Assembly (NCBI GenBank): GCA_041660545.1
Contig: JBAZWE010000028.1
Location: forward strand, 1 to 21,338
Source of the DNA: JBAZWE01 sp041660545
GTDB lineage: Bacteria; Actinomycetota; Thermoleophilia; BMS3ABIN01
Reading direction: 5' to 3'
Length of the DNA: 21,338 nt
A program made the position numbers and the translations under genes. Every line of letters begins with the position of its first letter. Within the stretch, counting starts at the first letter, position 1. This document shows positions 6,945 through 13,828 of the stretch, in pieces. Under the pieces are notes generated by a model, which did not search any database, was not told where the DNA came from, and saw nothing but the letters and a program-made list of their open reading frames with translations.

Positions 6945-6956
6945 CCTATATATAGG
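6945..6956. repeat. 12-bp perfect palindrome CCTATATATAGG over the radC stop
   Basis: This self-complementary 12-mer overlaps the radC stop codon (6946-6948) and borders the candidate origin. It could be a protein-binding site or an easily melted element; no known operator is recognised. Confidence 0.35.
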
Positions 6957-7560
6957 ATTCGCTGCGAAAACTGAGAAAATTTCGATTGGAAACGATTAAG
7001 TGATCGAGGACTTCTATGCCGAGAAGGCGCCCTGCATCGACCAGTCGCGCTGTAAGGTTCAGGTCTTCCTGGCTCGGTGTGACATCGCCGGATGGGTGAT
7101 TATGGATCAGGATCAGGGCGGCGGCGGCCCTGGCTATGGCGGGGCGAAATACCTCACGAGGATGTACGATGTTCGCGTTTAAGCTGCCGATGGAAACCGT
7201 CTCCTTGTGAATCATAACGTTTCGGGCATTCAGATACAGGGTGAGAAAATGTTCCTTCTCTTCAAAGCGGATCGACGCTGCCGCCTGGCAGGCGTCTCTC
7301 GGTGAACGGATCGGCCCCTGCCCCTCCTCCGGCATCAGCAGCCGCCGCGCAAGCTCGATCGAGGCGGCAAGGCGCGATGATTCCTCCTCCGGCAGACCGC
7401 ACTTTGAGCTTATCTCCTCGGCACTGACGGGTGACAAGGCCCTGCCGGAGAACAGCATGAATATATCCTCACTTATTCCTGCCAGTCCGGGACCGCCTGT
7501 TTCCTGGCCAAGTATCATTCCCACCAGCTCATGGTCGTACATTGCTCCGGTTGGAGACAT
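6946..7560 (-). CDS. radC: RadC-family JAB/MPN domain protein
   Basis: The N-terminal part (YDHELVGMILGQET and a helix-hairpin region to about residue 75) is followed by a JAB/MPN+ domain. In that domain HNHPSGDVTPSQED gives the zinc ligands H153, H155 and D159, counted from ATG 7558-7560. RadC proteins are widespread; the old link to DNA repair is disputed and the true activity (a DeoC/JAMM-like metalloprotein) is unproven. The open frame runs up to a TTG at 7618-7620, adding a 20-residue extension unlike other RadC N-termini. ATG 7540-7542 is another option, and none has a good Shine-Dalgarno. It has its own promoter at 7681-7709. It occupies the place beside rpmH where dnaA is commonly found. 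Confidence 0.85.
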   Translation of the reverse strand: MSPTGAMYDHELVGMILGQETGGPGLAGISEDIFMLFSGRALSPVSAEEISSKCGLPEEESSRLAASIELARRLLMPEEGQGPIRSPRDACQAAASIRFEEKEHFLTLYLNARNVMIHKETVSIGSLNANIVHPREVFRPAIARAAAALILIHNHPSGDVTPSQEDLNLTARLVDAGRLLGIEVLDHLIVSNRNFLSFRSESYI

Positions 7561-7680
7561 GACTGATTCTCGGGATGTGGAACAGGCCTTCTTTTCAGAA
7601 TGAATATATCCGCGGGTCAAGGGGCACCGTTGGAGAAGAGAGAGTCGCAGACTTAAAGAACAAGCGGAGTGGGTTTTAAA

Positions 7681-7709
7681 ATATTATCCGGAAATAAACC
7701 CGGAGTCAA
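7681..7709 (-). promoter_or_regulatory. Sigma-70-type promoter of radC
   Basis: On the minus strand TTGACT (7704-7709) and TAATAT (7681-7686) are spaced by exactly 17 bases. Transcription would start near 7674, downstream of the htpX end, so radC is an independent transcription unit. Confidence 0.7.
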
Positions 7710-7732
7710 GTTGCCGGCCTTCGTTCCATGCC

Positions 7733-8653
7733 CTAACCCGCGGCCGCTCCCGCGCCACCTGATGCCATCGCCCTCAGTATCGCTATCCTCTCGCCTATGG
7801 GCGGGTGTGTATCAAAGAGGCCGCGCTTGCGCTCTTCGAATTTCTTGATCGGCTGGGCGATATAGAGATGCGCCGTGGCCCGGTTGGCGACCTCGAGCTG
7901 TTCCGTATCGCCGGCTATCTTCTCAAGGGCGTTTGCCAGGCCGTTGGGATTACGTGTGAGCTCGACTGCGGAGGCGTCGGCCAGATATTCCCTTTTGCGC
8001 GAGATGGCGAGCTGGACCATGCGGGCGGCGATCGGTGCGAGTATCGCCAGAACCAGGGCGACTACTATCATTATCACGCCAACGATACTGCTGTTGTCAT
8101 TGCTGCTGCGGCGGCTGCCGCCGAATATGCTCCAGCGCAGGAAGAAGTCAGCCATGAGAGCAATAGCGCCCACCATGACGCCGACCAGCGTCGCAAACAG
8201 GATGTCATAATTACGCACGTGGGACATCTCGTGAGCGATCACACCCTGTAGCTCTTCACGGTTCATCTTGTCCAGCAGTCCCTGGGTGACCGCGATGGAG
8301 GAATTCTCGGGGTTGCGCCCGGTGGCGAAAGCATTGGGAGCCGAATCGTCGATGACATAGACCGCTGGCATGGGGTTACCCGAGGCGATCGCCATCTCCT
8401 CGACCACGTTGAATAGCTGGGGGGCCTCTTCGTGAGTCACCTGGCGGGCATGACTCGTGGCCAGCGCTATCTTGTCACCTTTGTAATAACTTGTCAAAGC
8501 CAGGACGACCGCGATGATGATTGCGATTGGAATCCCGAACCAGCTGATCCTGGCGGCGAAGCCGATAGAGGCGCCGAGCACGATGAAGAGAGCCGTCATC
8601 ACAACGATAAGGATGTAGGAGAAGTGCTTGTTTTTTGATATTTGCTCGTACAT
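7733..8653 (-). CDS. htpX: Zinc metalloprotease HtpX (M48 family)
   Basis: The 306-residue membrane protease has two N-terminal transmembrane segments (about 12-33 and 38-55) and the catalytic HEMSH (H141, E142, H145). Further membrane segments lie at about 152-174 and 188-210, and the third zinc ligand is Glu222 in SRKREYLADASAVELT. The C-terminal DTHPPIGERI is also typical. HtpX degrades misfolded membrane proteins. It follows lemA by 21 bp in the same direction, a pairing conserved in many bacteria. No clear Shine-Dalgarno precedes ATG 8651-8653, so coupling to lemA is likely. It ends in a Gly/Ala-rich tail. Confidence 0.95.
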   Translation of the reverse strand: MYEQISKNKHFSYILIVVMTALFIVLGASIGFAARISWFGIPIAIIIAVVLALTSYYKGDKIALATSHARQVTHEEAPQLFNVVEEMAIASGNPMPAVYVIDDSAPNAFATGRNPENSSIAVTQGLLDKMNREELQGVIAHEMSHVRNYDILFATLVGVMVGAIALMADFFLRWSIFGGSRRSSNDNSSIVGVIMIVVALVLAILAPIAARMVQLAISRKREYLADASAVELTRNPNGLANALEKIAGDTEQLEVANRATAHLYIAQPIKKFEERKRGLFDTHPPIGERIAILRAMASGGAGAAAG

Positions 8654-8674
8654 GTAAACGCGGCCGCGACTTGC

Positions 8675-9229
8675 TTACCGCAGGTCCACCTTGACAACTT
8701 CCTTTTCCTCTTCCGGAACCTCGAAGAACTCGCGGGCCTTGAATCCGAAGGCGCCGGCGATGATGTTCGACGGAAAAGTCTGGACCTTGTTGTTGAAATA
8801 CATGACCACATCATTGTAGAGCTGTCGCGCGAAGGCGATCTTGTTCTCGGTGGAAGTCAGCTCTTCCTGCAGCTGGGAGACATTCTGATTGGCCTTGAGG
8901 TCGGGGTAGTTCTCCGCAACCGCAAAGAGCGACTTCAGCGCGCCGCTTAGCATGTTCTCGGCCTTGCCGGCTTCCGCGGGCCCGGTGGCCTGCATCGCCT
9001 GCGAGCGCGCCTTTGTGACGTTCTCCAGTACTTCTTTCTCATAGGACATGTAGTCTTTGACGACCTCGACCAGGTTTGGTATGAGATCGTGACGGCGCTT
9101 GAGCTGGACGTCGATCTGCTTCCAGGAGTTATCCACTTTATTGCGCTGTCTGACCAGGCTGTTATAGATCACGATGATGCCGCCAAGGAAGACGACAACC
9201 AGCACGCCAGCTATTATTATTCCGATCAT
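8675..9229 (-). CDS. lemA: LemA family membrane protein
   Basis: The 184-residue protein has one N-terminal transmembrane helix (about 2-24) and then a long helical domain. That domain includes the family signature YNSLVRQRNKVDNSWKQIDVQLKRRHDLIPNLVE, shown here over about residues 22-56, and LKANQNVSQLQEELTSTENKI further on. LemA proteins are membrane-anchored coiled coils of unclear function, often paired with HtpX or TPM-domain proteins in envelope stress. ATG 9227-9229 has AAAGGAG four to five bases upstream. A GC-rich 6-bp hairpin (9244-9260) lies just before that ribosome site and could affect translation. It is first of a lemA-htpX pair. Confidence 0.94.
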   Translation of the reverse strand: MIGIIIAGVLVVVFLGGIIVIYNSLVRQRNKVDNSWKQIDVQLKRRHDLIPNLVEVVKDYMSYEKEVLENVTKARSQAMQATGPAEAGKAENMLSGALKSLFAVAENYPDLKANQNVSQLQEELTSTENKIAFARQLYNDVVMYFNNKVQTFPSNIIAGAFGFKAREFFEVPEEEKEVVKVDLR

Positions 9230-9274
9230 GAGCTCTCCTTTCCGCCCCTTGTCGAGGGGCCGTTCAATTCCATT

Positions 9275-9481
9275 TTACGATTGAGATGTTTCAGCGGCGG
9301 CTTGAAGCTGGGCCAGAACCTCATCGAGGTCGAGACCGTGCTCCTGCGTCATGGCCGCCACTGTCCGGGCGCCGCCACAGCATGAATCCACATTGAGACC
9401 GTGGAAGACCGGCAGTGTCCAGGGGTAGAGCCTGATGACCTCGTTGATGACCATGTCACCGGTTATCTTTCTTTCTTCCAT
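9275..9481 (-). CDS. ScdA_N/DUF542 domain small protein
   Basis: The 68-residue protein matches the N-terminal domain of ScdA/RIC di-iron proteins: a hydrophobic helix (VINEVIRLYPWTLPVF), then GLNVDSCCGGARTVAA with the paired cysteines C34/C35, then a helix like GLDLDEVLAQLQ. Stand-alone copies are common in anaerobes and are thought to relate to iron-sulfur or nitric-oxide stress, but the role is unproven. Compared with the usual IDFCCGG, a serine precedes the CC pair. ATG 9479-9481 has GGAAGGAG about ten bases upstream. It lies 45 bp before lemA on the same strand and may be co-transcribed with it. Confidence 0.8.
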   Translation of the reverse strand: MEERKITGDMVINEVIRLYPWTLPVFHGLNVDSCCGGARTVAAMTQEHGLDLDEVLAQLQAAAETSQS

Positions 9482-9703
9482 TACTGGACTACTCCTTCCA
9501 GACGAATCGCGACTGTTCGTCCGTGCATATCATCGCACAGATCCATCAATAGTCTTACCATTGCCGGGCCGAGGCAAACCCCGGGGCCCTCCATCTTCCT
9601 TGCGGCGCCCTGATCAAGTCAATAGAATGAAGAAAAGAACGGTAAATACAGCCACCTCGTGGAAGCCCGGTCAAAACGTTTCTACGAATGAGGAGGTAGT
9701 CAG

Positions 9704-9961
9704 ATGGCATGCAGAAAATGCAAATACTTTTTGTTCGGCGTCGGTATCGGCACAGTTGCCGGGGTCCTGTTGGCGCCAAAGTCCGGCCGCGAAATCAGGC
9801 AGGAGCTGTTCGGTGGACGCCTCGATGTAATGGACGAGCCGGGTACGGAAACAGAAGCACCGATGAACGAAGAGATCGACACGGAGGAAGACCTCAAGGC
9901 GAAGATCGAGGAAACCAGGGCCCGGTTGAAAGCAGAGATAGAAAGTCAGCAGGAAGATTAA
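9704..9961 (+). CDS. YtxH-like small membrane protein
   Basis: The 85-residue protein starts MACRKCKYFLFGVGIGTVAGVLLAP (shown over about residues 1-25): a glycine-rich transmembrane helix followed by the LLAPKSGREIRQEL signature of the YtxH family. An acidic linker and a charged helix (about 62-82) follow. YtxH proteins are small membrane-anchored proteins, often stress-induced in Firmicutes, of unknown molecular function. A CxxC pair right before the membrane helix is unusual for the family. The ribosome site AGGAGG lies seven bases before ATG. A TAGAAT -10-like box (9623-9628) with a poor -35 near 9600 may be the promoter. It begins the plus-strand run that ends at 13285. Confidence 0.75.
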   Translation: MACRKCKYFLFGVGIGTVAGVLLAPKSGREIRQELFGGRLDVMDEPGTETEAPMNEEIDTEEDLKAKIEETRARLKAEIESQQED

Positions 9962-10070
9962 CCAATTTCCCCGCAGTCGGGCTATAGCACCCGGCGACCA
10001 GGGCCGAAAGCAAATGCGGCCGGCATTAATACTTGTCCTTTCGCTTTTTGTCCCTCATTTACGGCCCTAA

Positions 10071-11057
10071 GTGACACGAATGGCTTGTTCCAATCGACAT
10101 AACCCCGGCTCCATGCGCAAGTCCGCCTTAAAGACGTTGCTGCTTTTCGCGGCAGCCGGTATGACCGGGATCGCCTATATGTTGTTCGAGGCACAATGGC
10201 TCCGCCTCAGACATCTGACTGTGACGCTCCCCGGCCTTCCCGCTTCCCTTGATGGTCTTAGACTGCTTCACTTAAGCGACCTTCACGCCGGAGCGCCCGG
10301 ACCCGGAGCCCGCGCCATGGCCAAACTCGTCGACGCTTCCAGGCGCGCCGATCCTGACATAGTCGTTTTCACCGGCGACATGGTCGACAAGAAGAAGGAC
10401 CTGCAACCCCATATCGGGCTACTGAGGAAAATAGAGGCCCGGCATGGCAAGTTCGCGGTGCTTGGCAATCACGATCATGGCTTGAGAAAAACGGTCTTAC
10501 AGGACCTGATCGGACGTTTTACCGGCCTGAAGGGTGGACGGGGCAGGGCCGAGGTCCTTTATGAGGATTTCGAACAGACAGTCAATATCAACCGCCGGCT
10601 GCTGGCACAGGCGGGCATCAGGCTGCTGGAGAACGAATGCCGCCTGGTCGATGGAGACTCCTGGAAGATACAGGTATGCGGCATAGATGATTTTCAGTAC
10701 GGTCACGCCGATCTCGAATCAACCACGGCGCAGATCGACTATGACGCGCCGCTGAGGATCCTTCTCTCTCACAGTCCCAATGCCGCCGGCTGTGTGACCA
10801 ACGGCGATTTTCAGCTGCTTCTGGCCGGTCATACCCACGGCGGCCAGATTTGCATACCAAAGCCCGGCGGCAAGATAATGCTCTCCACGTCAGGCGCGCA
10901 GTACGCGGACGGACTCTACACGCTGCCGTACATGACCATGCACGTTTCCCGCGGAGTTGGAACCACACTTCTCCCTTTCCGGCTCTTCAGCCGCCCGGAA
11001 GCAACTCTTATCGAACTCAGGGCTGACCCTGATTTCTCCACTGAAACCTCGCCATAA
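10071..11057 (+). CDS. Membrane-anchored metallophosphoesterase (YkuE/YaeI-like)
   Basis: An N-terminal hydrophobic anchor (about 17-38) is followed by a calcineurin-like phosphoesterase domain. All metal-binding motifs are visible: SDLH (D70, H72), GDMVD (D103), GNHDH (N133, H134, D135), SH at 233-234 and GHTHGGQ with H254/H256. The GHTHGGQ form is typical of the YkuE/YaeI group; YaeI hydrolyses lipid A-related UDP-diacylglucosamine in some bacteria, but the substrate here is unknown. The open frame starts with GTG 10071. ATG 10080 and ATG 10113 are alternatives, and 10113 gives the cleaner signal-anchor N-terminus. None has a Shine-Dalgarno. It is 28 bp upstream of the GNAT-like gene. Confidence 0.88.
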   Translation: MTRMACSNRHNPGSMRKSALKTLLLFAAAGMTGIAYMLFEAQWLRLRHLTVTLPGLPASLDGLRLLHLSDLHAGAPGPGARAMAKLVDASRRADPDIVVFTGDMVDKKKDLQPHIGLLRKIEARHGKFAVLGNHDHGLRKTVLQDLIGRFTGLKGGRGRAEVLYEDFEQTVNINRRLLAQAGIRLLENECRLVDGDSWKIQVCGIDDFQYGHADLESTTAQIDYDAPLRILLSHSPNAAGCVTNGDFQLLLAGHTHGGQICIPKPGGKIMLSTSGAQYADGLYTLPYMTMHVSRGVGTTLLPFRLFSRPEATLIELRADPDFSTETSP

Positions 11058-11059
11058 GT

Positions 11060-11065
11060 TATAAT
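11060..11065 (+). promoter_or_regulatory. Consensus -10 box (TATAAT) before the GNAT-like gene
   Basis: A perfect TATAAT with no good -35. Six bases downstream is an ATG (11072) opening a five-codon frame whose TGA (11087-11089) overlaps the GTG start of the next gene, so it could be a promoter with a leaderless leader peptide. Confidence 0.4.
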
Positions 11066-11085
11066 ATCTGCATGATGGGTACTAG

Positions 11086-11802
11086 GTGACATGCGAGCCA
11101 TTGGCTCTGAATGTCCGATTCTCGAGGACGGGTTTAAAAAAGATGATATTTCAGCTTCAGGAGCTCGACAGGAACAGCTCCTCACACTTGCCAGACGATT
11201 GCAAAAATTGCGGCTGGTGGCAGGGTCATGAGGGTGGCTGGCCGACTGTCGAAACCGCGGGTAACTGGATAGAGGCGGCTGAAGAGAGTTTTGGTGGCTG
11301 GGGTAAGCTTGCCCTGGGCGATGACCGGCTGCTTGGCATGATCCAATATGGCCCGTCTAACCTGTTTCCCCGGGCACGAAAGCTTGCATGCGGACCGGTC
11401 AGTTCGGATTCGCTGCTTCTCACCTGCAGCGCCGTCGACAGCGGCTCGCTCGAATCTGTAAGAAAAAGCCTGGTGCTCGCCGTCCTTGGTGAAATGAAGA
11501 TGCTCGAGATCGACTCGGTTGAAGCATACTCCCGCCAGAGCTCCTGGCCGGAGCATGATTGCCGCCTGTTTGAAGACAAGTTCCTGCGGGATTGCGGATT
11601 TTATCCTGTGCGGGCCTCCCGGGGGCTGCAGCTTATGCGGTTCGAGCTCGGTGGAACACAAAAGGCCGATGTGGCAACAGAGCCTCGCAGGACGCGTCAC
11701 CGCATACTTGAAAGAATAAAGCGGCCCTCACCCAAACCGGTCCCAGCGGCAATGTGCTCGTCATATTCGGCCGGCAGGGAACGTACCTCGACCTGCTCCT
11801 GA
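11086..11802 (+). CDS. GNAT-like N-acetyltransferase family protein
   Basis: The 238-residue protein resembles a GNAT subgroup with an N-terminal CxxC element (C39, C42 in CKNCGWWQG). It then has LGMIQYGP, FPRARKLACGPVSSDSLLLTCSAV, a helix and a final FLRDCGFYPVRASRGLQLMRFEL strand pair. The acetyl-CoA pyrophosphate loop, normally R/Q-x-x-G-x-G/A, is not recognisable: the position reads DSGSLESVRKSLVLAVLGE (about 118-136). The activity may therefore be lost or changed. The C-terminal 45 residues are basic and look disordered. GTG 11086 is the ORF start; ATG 11143 is an alternative. It follows the phosphoesterase and lies four bases before the membrane glycosyltransferase, suggesting an operon. 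The substrate is unknown. Confidence 0.6.
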   Translation: MTCEPLALNVRFSRTGLKKMIFQLQELDRNSSSHLPDDCKNCGWWQGHEGGWPTVETAGNWIEAAEESFGGWGKLALGDDRLLGMIQYGPSNLFPRARKLACGPVSSDSLLLTCSAVDSGSLESVRKSLVLAVLGEMKMLEIDSVEAYSRQSSWPEHDCRLFEDKFLRDCGFYPVRASRGLQLMRFELGGTQKADVATEPRRTRHRILERIKRPSPKPVPAAMCSSYSAGRERTSTCS

Positions 11803-11806
11803 GGAC

Positions 11807-13285
11807 ATGGGCGGCCATGCCAGCCTCTCCCGCTTATATCAGCTGATCTTCCCTTTTATCCTGCTTGCGTTTCTATGCCTGGGATTGCTGGGTATTGACC
11901 ACAGCTGTCTGGACGCCGCCGACAGCGCCTATGTCATCTCCTCCGATGCCATCGCGCGCGGCCTCATGCCCTACAGGGATTTCCTGGCGGCCCACCCTCC
12001 CTTGATGTACCTGGTGGGCGCGCCTCTGGCCAAACTGGGATTCGGAGTACTGCCCTTCAGGATTTTCAGCCTGGTGGTAACCGCGGCGCTGGGCTTCCTC
12101 GTCTGGAAGCTTGCGTTATATATGACACATGACAAGAGGATTGCCATCCTCGCAGGGGCCTTTGCGCTGTTCGCGCCTCTGGGCCTTTTTTTTTCCAAGC
12201 TTTATTTAAACGACTCACTGGCGTCACTGCTGATGGTGGCTACCTTGTTGCTTCTGATGGGAAAGCCCCGCTGGCGAAGGGCGGTCGCCGCCCTGCTATG
12301 CGTGCTCGGCATGCTTACGAAATTGACGTTCCTGCCGTTTTTTATTTTGGCAATAGCCTTTGTTCTGATCTACCGGCGCGAATCAAGGAAGCTTTTCCTT
12401 GCTTTGAGCGCCGGCGGCACCATTGCCGCTTATGCCGCCCTGCAGCTGGTGACCAGCGGCGCCTTTCTGGAAAACATACTGGGGTCCCAGGCGAGCAAGG
12501 GTTACAGCCTGACCAATCTTGTTGATGGCCTGCACCGTATCTGGCAGTTCGACTGGCCGCTGCTGGTGCCGGCGGTCCTCGGCGTGTGGTTCGCCATACG
12601 CCACTTCCGGAATAAAGGGTCACAAATCCACAAGATCCCGGAAAAGGAATTCCTTCTGTTCGGATGGCTGTTGTCGGCGCTTCTGATACTCGCGACGCTG
12701 CCTGCCGAAGGACATGACACCAACCTGTTCCTGATGGCGGAACCGGCGATAGCCCTGCTTGCGGCCTGGGGTATTGTCGATCTTGCTGGATGGGGCTCAG
12801 CGGACGGGGCAGGTTCCGCAACCGGCAAACGTTCCGTGACCGGCATCGTGCTTGCAGCATTATGGCTGATTCTGGCCGTGCCGCTGATGGCCGAACGCGA
12901 CTCCGGCTTCTTCTTCAGAAGCAACGCCGGCGATGTCGCCGTCATCGTCACCGAAGCTCAGAACCGCAGTACAGACTGTCAGCCGGTTCTGATTCCCGGT
13001 TGTTATGCGCTGGAGGCAGACCGCCCCGTGACCCTGAACTTTTTCGACCAGTTTCTTTGGGAGGAAAAATACAAACGCGGCGATGAGGATGCCGTTGCCA
13101 TGATGGACGCTCTTGGGCAGGAACTAACCGAGGTGAAGCCGCCGATGGCGGTATTCGCTGAAAATCAGCCGACGCTGGATATAGTAGGAACACAACTGGA
13201 AACTCATTACAGGATCGACTGGCAGAGTGAAACGTGGCCGCCGGTTTCGCTGTGGGTGCCGCAGGCGGAAAAAAACCCCGGCTGA
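11807..13285 (+). CDS. Polytopic membrane glycosyltransferase, GT39/ArnT-like (GT-C)
   Basis: The 492-residue integral membrane protein has about ten hydrophobic segments up to residue 370 and a soluble C-terminal domain. Near the N-terminus, after the first helix, comes a loop with LDAADSAY (D36, D39), then PYRDFLAAHPPLMYLVGAP (about 55-73), the pattern of GT-C enzymes of the PMT/ArnT superfamily. These use polyprenyl-phosphate sugars and act on the outer face of the membrane. The acceptor (lipid, protein or wall polymer) cannot be told from the sequence. ATG 11807 follows a TGAGG and lies four bases after the upstream stop, so it is probably translated with that gene. It is the last gene of the plus-strand run. 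Confidence 0.8.
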   Translation: MGGHASLSRLYQLIFPFILLAFLCLGLLGIDHSCLDAADSAYVISSDAIARGLMPYRDFLAAHPPLMYLVGAPLAKLGFGVLPFRIFSLVVTAALGFLVWKLALYMTHDKRIAILAGAFALFAPLGLFFSKLYLNDSLASLLMVATLLLLMGKPRWRRAVAALLCVLGMLTKLTFLPFFILAIAFVLIYRRESRKLFLALSAGGTIAAYAALQLVTSGAFLENILGSQASKGYSLTNLVDGLHRIWQFDWPLLVPAVLGVWFAIRHFRNKGSQIHKIPEKEFLLFGWLLSALLILATLPAEGHDTNLFLMAEPAIALLAAWGIVDLAGWGSADGAGSATGKRSVTGIVLAALWLILAVPLMAERDSGFFFRSNAGDVAVIVTEAQNRSTDCQPVLIPGCYALEADRPVTLNFFDQFLWEEKYKRGDEDAVAMMDALGQELTEVKPPMAVFAENQPTLDIVGTQLETHYRIDWQSETWPPVSLWVPQAEKNPG

Positions 13286-13315
13286 GACTAAACCGCGATG
13301 GCCCGTCGGGTCATC

Positions 13316-13347
13316 AAAAAGGGACACGCTAAATAAGCGCGTCCCTT
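13316..13347 (-). terminator. Rho-independent terminator for the minus-strand gene series
   Basis: An inverted repeat (AAGGGAC 13319-13325 with GTCCCTT 13341-13347, plus an inner CGC/GCG) forms a stem with one mismatch and a 5-nt loop. Read on the minus strand it is followed by a run of Ts. It terminates transcripts ending with the phasin-like gene and may also slow the convergent GT39 transcript. Confidence 0.7.
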
Positions 13348-13416
13348 AAAGCTCCTTCAGCCCACGCGCCTCAGGATGACATCAATATCTTCAGAGGCCT
13401 GAGGGCCCGCGCATCC

Positions 13417-13800
13417 CTATGACGGCTTTTCATCCTCGCTCGGCGTACTGACAAAGCCGGTTTGGGGCTCCTCAGAGCGCGTCGGCTTGCCGTAAACCTT
13501 CGACTCCATAACAGCTATGCGATGCTCAAGCTCCTCGATCTGCTCCCGGCTGGCAATGTTCATCGTCCTTAAAGTATCCTGGTAGGCGTCGGAGGCCATT
13601 TCCTTGAAATTGACGCTCTGCTCTTTGGCCCGCTCGGCTGTCTTGTCAAGCAGGGCTTCACCCTCCTCCTTCGAGAGCTGGCCTTTCTTGACGAGCTCGT
13701 CGACGAGCTCCTGGACCTTTTCCCTGGTAATCGACGCAGCTCCGACTCCGAGAAGAAAAACCCGTTCAAGCATGTCACTCATCGGCACCTTGTCATTCAT
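13417..13800 (-). CDS. Phasin-like small helical protein
   Basis: The 127-residue protein is counted from ATG 13798-13800, chosen because GGGAGG lies about five bases upstream; the open frame extends to a GTG at 13836 that overlaps the GT20 gene. An N-terminal hydrophobic helix (MLERVFLLGVGAASIT) is followed by KEKVQELVDELVKKGQLSKEEGEALLDK-type helices (shown over about residues 27-55). Then come a coiled-coil region (SREQIEELEHRIAVMESKVYG) and a disordered acidic tail. This pattern matches proteins annotated as phasin-superfamily or PHA-granule-associated, but no PHA synthase is nearby and the role is unknown. It is 28 bp downstream of the GT20 gene and shares its transcript, ending at the terminator. 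Confidence 0.7.
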   Translation of the reverse strand: MNDKVPMSDMLERVFLLGVGAASITREKVQELVDELVKKGQLSKEEGEALLDKTAERAKEQSVNFKEMASDAYQDTLRTMNIASREQIEELEHRIAVMESKVYGKPTRSEEPQTGFVSTPSEDEKPS

Positions 13801-13828
13801 TTTGCCCTCCCTGTCCAGCGGTTTGGCT

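Larger units (their letters stand above)
6551..6945. other. oriC: AT-rich intergenic region, candidate replication origin (oriC)
   Basis: About 395 bp between the rpmH promoter and the radC stop contain no gene I can support. By hand count, 6721-6900 is about 38% G+C, well below the surrounding genes. It holds one perfect DnaA box (TTATCCACA, minus strand, 6599-6607), an abutting variant (6590-6598), another TTTTCCACA on the plus strand (6817-6825) and a one-mismatch copy (6906-6914). The side of rpmH away from rnpA is the usual place of oriC in many bacteria. dnaA and dnaN are not here, which makes the call uncertain. A plus-strand TTGACA box with a weak -10 (6644-6672) and two short antisense open frames also lie inside. 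Confidence 0.5.

Noticed and set aside
9482..9703. Additional small gene between the ScdA_N gene and the YtxH-like gene
   Set aside because: The overlapping open frames there have no ribosome site and no recognisable motif; the stretch probably holds divergent promoters.
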